Origin: Tretioscincus oriximinensis
Lineage: Eukaryota > Chordata > Lepidosauria > Squamata > Gymnophthalmidae
Assembly: GCA_022410635.1 (NCBI GenBank)
Contig: JAJVDF010000301.1
Coordinates: forward strand, 1,023,401 to 1,087,400
Length of the DNA: 64,000 nt
Reading direction: 5' to 3'
Within the stretch, counting starts at the first letter, position 1. Each line of letters opens with the position of its first letter. Made by a program: the position numbers and the translations under genes. A model generated the notes under the pieces. That model saw nothing but the letters and a program-made list of their open reading frames with translations, ran no database searches and had not been told where the DNA came from. Positions 57,100-64,000 of this stretch are shown piece by piece.

Positions 57100-58555
57100 T
57101 CCAATTACAGATTTAGAAAGAGAGTGAACACTAAGCTATTACCACTAGAAGCTGCCTAGTAAAATGCATTTCAAATTATTCCATTATTCCCATGAACTGA
57201 CATTTGTCCATTAACAAAGCTTCATTCTAGTCAGATAGTAACTTTTCCACTGAGCAGAATAGGAATCTGCCATCTACATACTAATGCAGACTACATCAAG
57301 AGTCACCTGGGACCTTCCCTGCTCGCACTACTATATGGATAGCAGGTGCCTACTCTGAGATGTAATCCAGAATAATACTCAGTGCAAAAAGGAGCTTAAT
57401 GCATAATATTATTGTTCAGTTGTTAAATCATATCCAATTCTCCCTGACCTCAAAGACTCTAGCACAACAGGGTGTTCTGTTCTCCATTGTTTCCTCCTGT
57501 ACAATGTCTCAAACCTTTGTTCATAGATCTTCAGGTTCTCTGTCTATCAGATCTAATCCATCAAATCTATTCATCCTCTCCAATGCAAAGTCAGAAATAT
57601 ATTAATATCATAGCTATATGGTCTAATGATTTTCTCTCTTCAAATTAAACCTGCATGGGGAGAGCAAGGAGATTTGTAATCCTGTTGCACTTTCCCCGTC
57701 TTGCTGCACCCACTGCATGAAATGGAGGATAGGGAGGTTTCATATCCTACTACATCTCCTTGTCACCAAAGCTTTAAGAGTTGCTGCTTCCCCCTTCCCA
57801 ATATATTATTTTCATATAATCAAACATTTTATTATTTGTAATAGTTGTACTGTATTGGATCCTTTCTGTTTATAGTAAACTGCCTTGGGCAATGTTTTAA
57901 TTGGAAAGGTAGCACACAAATAAAATGGAATGGAATGTTGCTATACCTATTTGTTTCAAAATAAATTGAGTTCAATGAGGCTAACTCTTAAATAGCTTGT
58001 ATATAAGTACTTCCACAGTAACACACTGTACAAGAAGGCAGTTGGCTGGAGGAAACATATTATAGATGTTGACTTAAAATACATTTCTAGTTTCGTTTCA
58101 CTTGTCTTTCACATTTGTTTGCTTGTTTTCAGAATGCATGAATGACCCTGAATGGCCTAAGCAGCCGGGGGCAACAGAAAATGTAACCACTGACATCTTG
58201 GTATTTTGATTCTAATTTTACTATTTCTATGTTTGCCATTTGCACTTATTTTTAAAGTCATTATTACTCAATGTGTATGTTTTCATCAATCCCATGTGAT
58301 GTCAAAACAAAACAAACTTTCTCCAACCTTAGTGAGCATTTCTTACAGACCTCTTTTCATGAGGCAGAATTATGAAGTTCATTTGTTTCCCATGGGCAAA
58401 ACTTTATTCCTAGAAAACTTCCACTGAGAAAATGTGTTTAGCTGGCATCCACCATGCTTTTATTCTGTCCCTTAAAATCTATTACANAAGAGTATGATGG
58501 TGGTTGTAGGAAGTATGGAAATAACCCATATCTCTCTCATTTCATAATGGGATTG
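57100..58555. other. mostly unique sequence with a LINE/SINE-like tail
   Basis: At about 57850-57930 the text aaactgccttgggcaatgtt, ttaattggaaaggtagcaca, aataaa resembles the 3' end of an L2/SINE-type repeat in forward orientation. Nothing else recognised. Confidence 0.4.
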
Positions 58556-58560
58556 TTGGG

Positions 58561-58700
58561 CAGGCATGAATGGCTCAGTGGCTAAGGAGACGTTCTTTCA
58601 TCTGGGAGATCAGGTTTCGAAGCCCTGTGTCAGACGTGGGGAGCGGTAAGTGCCTTCCACTAACCTGCAGCTCTAACCAACTCAGCAATTCAAAAGGGAT
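58561..58700 (+). mobile_element. tRNA-derived SINE head fragment
   Basis: The head caggcatgaatggctcagtg, ctaagg, catctgggagatcaggtttc, gaagccctgtgtcagacgtg and ctctaaccaactcagc matches the 5' half of the CTT-tailed SINE. The 3' half is absent. Confidence 0.82.
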
Positions 58701-58739
58701 GCAAATTTGTAATTTCCATATCAATTAGATAAATCAGTA

Positions 58740-59215
58740 CCATCACTGTCCTCTTATTTGTAGGAGCCTTTGATGAGGAACTTTGTCAAAAGCCTTCTGA
58801 AAGTCCAGATAGACAATATCAACTGGATCCCCTTTATCTACATATTTATTAACATTCTGAAATAATTCTAACAATTTTGTAAGGCAGGATTTAGCTTTGT
58901 AGAAGCCATGCCGAGTTTCATTCAGCAATGCATGCTTCTCCATGTGTTTAGTAATTTTGTCCTTAATTATGGTTTCCAACACTTTACCAGGAACTGATGT
59001 TAAACTGATGCNTCTATAATTTCTGGGATCATGCCGAGATCCTTTTTTGAAGATTGGTGTTACGTTAGCTACCCTCCAATCTACTGGTACTGTGCCTNAT
59101 CTTAAGGAAAGATTAAATATTTTGGTCAGAAGTTCAGCAATTTCACATTTGAATTCCTTAAGAATTCTTGTATGAATGCCATCTAGCCCAGAGATTGTTA
59201 TAATCAGCACAAACA
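58740..59215 (-). pseudogene. CR1/L3 LINE ORF2, reverse-transcriptase N-terminal part
   Basis: The reverse frame (166 codons, 58743-59243) reads LDGIHTRILKEFKCEIAELL, GTVPVDWRVANVTPIFKKGS, SLTSVPGKVLETIIKDK and VDIVYLDFQKAFDKVPHQRL. These are the first RT blocks of the CR1/L3 family and complement the region deleted in copy A. The YLDFQKAFD box contains the first catalytic Asp. Later RT blocks are missing. One N and a few substitutions are present. Confidence 0.88.
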
Positions 59216-59289
59216 TCTTCCGTGACCTGCCACTCCTCTCCAACTACGGCAGACAGATTATTGCTGTCTTATTTCCCCTGACCTCGTGG

Positions 59290-59755
59290 GGTTATGTTCC
59301 AAGAGATTTTTGTGGTTGTTAAAACCATGGAGCAAAGACTATCTGCGATGGCCAATGATATTATAGATATGGAGGAAGAATTCAGGCATTGGAAAGAAGA
59401 GGTAAAGAAAATTGGGCATAAATGCCCTTCTAATGCAGAGGAGCTGGGGATTCATAATCCCCGTTTTAGAGCAATGGAAGACATTATGCAAGGGAGGAGG
59501 TTGGCATGTTGAAAGCCAGGCTTGGACGTAGGAGGAATGTCTGTTTGAAGGGTTTCTGTCGGGGTTTCGAGTCCTCAGGACTGCTTCAAAACTAATAATA
59601 TTGATGCGGAGCCCCATGATATTGACATTGCCCACTTAGTGAAAGGGGGTATCAGGGACGGGCAGTCCCAACAAGACATTTTGGTCACATTTTCCATGGA
59701 GGCGACAAGCGACAGAGTATATAGAGCTCTAAGAAACACCCAATCTCTCCATGCN
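59290..59755 (+). pseudogene. L1-like ORF1 fragment
   Basis: An open frame (59294-59512) encodes MEQRLSAMANDIIDMEEEFR and continues with Lys/Glu-rich sequence, coiled-coil-like, as in the N-terminal part of L1 ORF1. After a frameshift, DIDIAHLVKGGIRDG, ILVTFSMEATSDRVYRALR follows, matching the L1 ORF1 RNA-binding region order (I-R-HR-G...P-I-V-F---R--L-AR). This protein coats L1 RNA in active elements. It is truncated and frameshifted, and lies between two reverse CR1 pieces. Confidence 0.55.
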
Positions 59756-59759
59756 TTTT

Positions 59760-59858
59760 GAAGTGACTGGACTTTTCTCACTTTCCCTTTTAATTTTGTT
59801 TTTACCATTTTCTTCATTTTGGGAAAATTTCCTTTGTGAAAGTTGAAGGTTTCTATGT
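59760..59858 (-). mobile_element. CR1/L3 LINE linker fragment
   Basis: The stretch tttctcactttcccttttaa, ttcattttgggaaaatttcc, tttgtgaaagttgaag matches copy A at about 4570-4665 in the same orientation. It is the upstream neighbour of the RT fragment at 58740-59215 in element order, so both may come from one copy split by the L1 ORF1 piece. Confidence 0.8.
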
Positions 59859-59989
59859 TAGAACGCTTAACACTTACCTGATGAATGCTATATGTCACAA
59901 TAGCAATGACTTTTAAGTCAATTATTTTCTAGCCAACTATTTTTATTTGAATCATGTATAATTAGGAGAATTTTGTTTAAAGCTGCCTA

Positions 59990-60445
59990 ACAGTACGTAA
60001 TTATTATATAGGATTTAACGATGAATTAATGAGATCCAGTGATTTAATCACTCTATTATTTATTTGAGCTATCAATTTATTTTTATCATTAATATAGGGA
60101 ATATGCAAATACTGTAAAAGATTATCATTTGAGGATGACATACATTATAAATATATATATATATTCATAACATAGGACTAAGAATAGGATCCTTGTAGCT
60201 AAACTATTTGTTATGATTATGTCTAATCCATTCAAAGTACATACGTAATTATCTTATATGATTTAATGATGAATTAATTAGATCTGGTGATTTAATCAAT
60301 TTCTTTTTTATTTGGTCTATCAAATCATTTTTATTATTTTCATAGAGAAGTGGCAAACTCACTAAAAGATTTTAATTTAAGGCTGNCATACACTAAAATC
60401 TATATATTCATAAATAATAGACTAGGTTTTAAGTACCCAAACAAG
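59990..60445. repeat. diverged tandem pair, about 249-bp unit
   Basis: Shared blocks occur in the same order at about 59990-60190 and 60236-60440: acgtaattat, gatttaa-gatgaattaat, agatc-gtgatttaatca, tttttat, taaaagatt, a catacact/catacattat stretch and atattcata. Divergence is substantial. It lies between L1 ORF1-like and ORF2-like blocks. Confidence 0.6.
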
Positions 60446-60639
60446 GATGGNTATTCAGGATAAGAGGGATGATACTATGTTATTTGCATTATAGGCCAAA
60501 ACACTCACAATGTTTNTTTNAAAAAAATATTTCTTATTTTTGTCTTAGGAGACTTCCACCTTTAGGCTAGACAGTCATGGGCCATCATGGCAGGGAGGTA
60601 ATCACATTAATCAGGCAAATTATTGACAAAATATTATCA

Positions 60640-62376
60640 ATCAAATCAAATTATTAAGTCATTATTAAAAGCTCTCATTTGATTAACAGCAATCTCTCTC
60701 TTCTTAAAAGAGAATTGGAAACTATCGATAAAATTTAGAAGCAAAAGAAAATCATGCTTTTTAAAAATTAATTCCAAGCATGGGATGCTCAGACAATGAA
60801 AGGGATGGCTAGACCCCTAAAGCGCAATCATGAAAGAAAAAATAGTCTTCTAAAGGATAATGATGGCTCTGTATTGAGCCCAAATCAGGATATTAGGAAC
60901 TGACTAGCCCAATTTTATAAATTCCTGTATAGGGAATCACATCCCTATTCCCATTTCCGAAGTCGATTCGACTATGCTAAATGCCTACATTACCAATAAT
61001 GAGATTAAAATGGCTATACAAAATTTAAAGTCTGGAAAGTCCCCTGTGCCTGATGGATTTACGGCTAACTTCTATAAAAAAAATTCTGATGATTTTATAT
61101 CCCATTTGGAGATCCTGTTTAACTCTNTTATGGATTCACAAACGATCCCCCAATCTTGGAAATTTTCCGATATCCTCCCTATTCTCAAAAATGCGAAACC
61201 TGCAGATAACCCAGAACCATATCATCCTATAACCCTAGCAAATGTCGACGATAAATTTTTATCTATTGTTACCGAGAGACTCGAGAAAAATTATACAAAA
61301 ATAATAGAAGAGGATCAGTATGGGTTTATTAGAGGGAGGCAAATTGCAGACCCGATTAGAATTACTACCAAAGTGCTTTGTCATGTCCAGAATCACAATA
61401 AGAAATAGTCTTAATCAANTTAGATGTATACAAAGCATTTGACTCAGTTAGTCATAATTATATTACCCAGTTATGTCGTTCTTAATTGTGGCTGGAAATT
61501 TACGCAAATACTTCACAACCTCTACTCCTCTAATTTTGCAAAAATCAAGATGAATCAAGGATCTTCAGACTACATAGAAATACGTAATGATGTCAAAGAA
61601 GGATGTCCACTTTCTTCTCTCATTTTTCTTATGGCCACTGAATAGCTCGCAAATTGAATTAGATTATATCCTGATATTGTAGGATATAAAGTGGGGAATA
61701 AAACCATCAAGCTCAATATGTTCGCCGATGATGCCCTTTTGATCTTGGAAAATCCCTTAATTTCTTTACTCTCTCTTAGAACTGAAGTACAATATTTTGA
61801 AGCTCTCTGTGGCCTGAAGATTAATATGAACAAATCGGAGGTAATGTTTTCTAACGTACCTCAACAGGAGAAACTTCAAATCTTCAATCTTTTAGGTTTA
61901 TGATCCAGTGTGAAGAAACTTTCCTATTTGGGTGTCAAAGATAACTAAAAATATTCAAAAGATGTTCGATGCCAGTTATAAAGCAATTAGGAAAAGAATA
62001 AGGAAAATGATTTATGCATGAACGTATGAAAGATGGCATTACAATAAAAATGATGGTTCTTCCCCGCTTATGNTTCAAAATGTTTCAAATGGTTCCTTCT
62101 CCAGATCCACCCACTACTATTAGAAAATGGAAGCTGGACATTAAAAAATGGGTCCTGCACAGACACCTGTGGAGGATATCAAATATATTTTTTTCTTCAG
62201 CTCAGGAATCCATGCGGGGTTTTCCCTGTTTTCTGACATACTGCCATTCTATACATTTATTAAGAATTATCAACTTAGAATATTCCCTATTGTCTTGCCT
62301 CAAGAGCATCTTTTATGCCTTGAGCCATAGATTTCTTTTAAGGTATATAGTTTTGTATGTATTATGTTTGAGATAG
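60640..62376 (+). pseudogene. L1-type LINE ORF2, reverse transcriptase, degenerate
   Basis: Across three frames the L1 RT order is readable: ITNNEIKMAIQNLKSGKSP, then PDGFTANFYKK, PQSWKFSDILPILKN, GFIRGRQIADPIR, DVKEGCPLSSLIF, catalytic FADD (bases 61721-61732), GLKINMNKSEVMF and MMVLPRLXFKMFQMVP. The endonuclease domain is not present upstream. Frameshifts near 61410 and 61640 and a stop near 61900 inactivate it. It is the longest L1 remnant in the window and shares its clade with the reverse fragment at 39500-41300. Confidence 0.88.
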
Positions 62377-62845
62377 GAATAGGTTTCTGTTACTTTAAGA
62401 AAAAAGGAAGGGAATTCTGGGAAATCTCTGGGTCCTGATATCTATTTCCTTAGTTACTTTCAGTTTTGTGTAGCCTTTGCAAGACTCAGTTGCANCTTAA
62501 GAGAGCAGTCTCTTTTGACAAAAAAAGGAAATTGTTCAAAAATAAGGAAATTGTTTACAAAAGAGAGAGATAGACAGAAAGAGAAACTGCAAAAAGAAGA
62601 GAAAGAAAGCCGTCACAAGGAAAAGACAAACAAACTGCAAGTATTAAAGAAAGACTTTGGGGGTAGAAATTCCAGTTCTTTATTTGTATTTTGTGCATTT
62701 GAAAAAGTAAANCCTTAAAATAGAGACTTTGTGGACAATTCCTTTGTTCTGGCTNTGTTCCTGAGGGCCAGAAGTTAAGGCTACATATAGGAGTTTATTA
62801 GAATTGCCCTCNGGACAAAACACTTATCTCCAAAGGCAAGTAGGA
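62345..62845. other. insertion of unknown type within the L1
   Basis: The L1 ORF2 signal stops near 62340 and appears to resume near 62850. The intervening 500 bases are A-rich with a Lys/Glu-rich frame at 62515-62718 and Ns at 62496, 62712, 62754 and 62812. Length and position would suit an LTR-like insertion, but I cannot define ends or a target duplication. Confidence 0.3.
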
Positions 62846-62849
62846 TTGC

Positions 62850-63180
62850 GAGAAAGATGAATAAGCTAGGAAATGAACCTATATTGATTCACAAAGTTTC
62901 AAGAAGAAAAATGGCACTTTGGTTGATGCCTCTTAGAACCTTATGGAATACCTGGAAATTTTTGCATATGAAGCTCTGTTCCTCTATACATCATATATCT
63001 TCAATCTGGGTTATAAACCAAACAGGAGAAAGTAATCTTGCAAGATATCTAGAGGAATTCCAATTTAAGAAATTAAGAGTTTTTTTATCTTCTAGGTAAC
63101 CCTAAAACTATTGCACAATTAAGATTGGCAAATAATGCAGATCATAATTGGCTGGCTNAAAGGGCAGCATATTAATATAT
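62850..63180 (+). pseudogene. L1-type LINE ORF2, C-terminal fragment
   Basis: The frame 62857-63099 includes TLWNTWKFLHMKLCSSIHHI, SSIWVINQTGE and YLEEFQF. The spacing of Trp and Pro/Ser residues is like the L1 region following the RT. Assignment is tentative and depends on its position after the RT block. Confidence 0.45.
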
Positions 63181-63224
63181 TAATAAGCCAGAAATTAAAC
63201 TCAGTATGGCACAACCAAGAGGCC

Positions 63225-63681
63225 TGTTGATTAACAGAACTCAACAGAACCAAGTAGAGCTTAGTTCAGAATAGCAGAATTTGCAGGGACCAGAACTCAA
63301 GAACTTAAATCAGGCACTGATTCTTCTNTTGCAGTATAATTGTAGTTCACACAAAAGCAATTCTTTCCAGACTGNAGGCAAAAAACTTTATTTACAATAT
63401 TCACAGTTGCAAGAGAGAACAAAATATGTGTGACACTCAAATTAAGTTGATGNCTCAGCTCACAAAAAGAAACTATGTGCTCATGCACTCAGCTCTGTAC
63501 AAGACTGCAGAACAGAAAATAAAAAGTTGAGAACATATTATCTGTAATGCTTGACATGCGCAGAAAGAGAAGGTCATACAGACACAACAACTAAACTTAG
63601 AGATAAGATAACGAACACCTTGTCTTAGTAATCCTTAGATGGCAGTTAATATTCTGGCTGAAGATTCTATTTATCCCAACG
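63225..63681 (-). mobile_element. copia-type LTR (3' LTR), 457 bp
   Basis: Bounded by tgttgattaac at 63225 and cccaacg at 63681. In element sense it runs cGTTGGG ... AATCAACA, the TGTTG...CAACA type ends usual for Ty1/copia LTRs, with the first base changed. It starts 36 bases after the pol stop codon and is preceded by a short purine-rich tract (GAAGGGGCG in element sense), consistent with the polypurine tract. A polyadenylation signal AATAAA lies at 63387-63392 on the reverse strand. Only one LTR is inside the window, so age cannot be estimated. Confidence 0.75.
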
Positions 63682-63716
63682 CCCCTTCAATATTAACTCC
63701 AGCTAAGTGACTCTTA

Positions 63717-63873
63717 TTAACATACATTTAACTCAGGCTTCAATTTTTCAAACTTTAAAGCAGTTACAGCTTTAGTAAATAGATCAGCTACATTATTCTC
63801 TGAAGAAATATGCTGAAGTTTGATTAATCCAGCATGTAACAATTCTCTTATATGAGGGAACTTTTTTTTTTTT
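63717..63873 (-). pseudogene. Ty1/copia retrotransposon pol, RNase H C-terminus
   Basis: In the reverse frame ending with the stop at 63717-63719 the translation reads PHIRELLHAGLIKLQHISS, then ENNVADLFTKAVTALKFEKL and PELNVC. HIREL...G-I-L-----NN-ADLFTKA is the signature of the C-terminal end of copia pol, whose RNase H degrades the RNA strand during reverse transcription. It is intact over about 45 codons, then passes into a run of 13 A/T bases. Upstream pol lies outside the window or has been replaced by the L1 tail beyond 63900. Ty1/copia elements are uncommon in vertebrates but known in some reptiles, amphibians and fish. Confidence 0.88.
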
Positions 63874-63901
63874 TGACCTGCATGCAAAAAGCTTAATTCA
63901 T

Positions 63902-64000
63902 TTTTCTTTTTTTTCTTTTCTTTTTTTTTAAAGTATACTCTTTTTATTAAGTTTCAAACAAGAAATAAAGACAGACAAAATTCACAGTTGGTAAAAAAAA
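63902..64000 (-). mobile_element. L1-type LINE 3' end, continuing past the window
   Basis: A T-rich run at 63902-63930 (a poly(A) tail in complement) is followed by tactctttttattaagtttc, the reverse complement of an L1-like 3' UTR end with its AATAAA-type signal. The orientation implies that the body of the element lies to the right. It cuts off the copia pol region. Confidence 0.55.

Noticed and set aside
62345..62845. Solo LTR inserted in L1 ORF2
   Set aside because: No clear TG...CA ends, polyadenylation signal or target duplication could be fixed, so it was listed only as an unknown insertion.
1..64000. CRISPR arrays, bacterial operons, phage or plasmid modules
   Set aside because: No regularly spaced direct repeats, no bacterial ribosome-binding or operon structure, and the repeat content is that of a vertebrate genome.

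Overview
The window looks like a squamate reptile (lizard, gecko or snake) nuclear genome assembly. It is AT-rich, has no bacterial-style gene packing, and is full of retroelements. The most diagnostic are two clear copies and one fragment of a Sauria-type tRNA-derived SINE (head reading gagagccagtttggtgtagt, tail ending in AAATA repeats). A second tRNA-headed SINE ends in CTT repeats. CR1/L3-type LINEs have tandem agaacata 3' termini, and L1-like and L2-like LINEs, hAT-type elements and a copia-type LTR element are also present. About 80 isolated single N bases are scattered through it, which suggests a short-read scaffold. I recognise no complete host gene by name.

Layout. 1-3 kb: unique sequence, a CR1 3' end and pyrimidine tracts. 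3.1-5.8 kb: a reverse-strand CR1/L3 LINE with an endonuclease block and an SGNH-esterase ORF1 tail, rearranged inside. 5.1-9.0 kb: a near-perfect 1,918-bp tandem duplication. 9.9-12.8 kb: a forward CR1/L3 LINE interrupted by a SINE that is itself interrupted by a palindrome-rich DNA transposon, followed by a perfect 400-bp tandem duplication. 14.9-21.4 kb: foldback MITE, a GC-rich hAT element with an exact 8-bp TSD, a CTT-tailed SINE, and an L2 LINE split by a TTA-flanked DNA transposon. 21.5-30.5 kb: mostly unique sequence. 30.6-31.2 kb: a hAT-like element containing a truncated L1, both with target-site duplications. 33-34.3 kb: an L2-like LINE with a MITE inserted, and a second MITE. 34.3-39.5 kb: mostly unique. 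39.5-41.3 kb: a reverse L1 carrying a 175-bp foldback insertion with a hammerhead-like core. 41.7-44.8 kb: SINE, CR1 and L2 debris. 45.7-57.1 kb: several open, splice-site-flanked blocks on both strands that may be exons or pseudogene remains of unrecognised host genes, plus SINE, MITE and L2 copies. 58.5-63.2 kb: CR1 fragments and a broken L1 with ORF1-like and reverse-transcriptase blocks. 63.2-63.9 kb: the 3' end of a Ty1/copia-type LTR retrotransposon on the reverse strand, cut off by another L1 tail at the window end.

There is no operon or pathway to reconstruct. The history is one of serial transposon insertion, with two segments that look like assembly duplications rather than biology. 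The observations most worth following are the copia element (uncommon in vertebrates), the hammerhead-like foldback element, the multi-hairpin DNA transposon, and the possible convergent exons at 45-57 kb.
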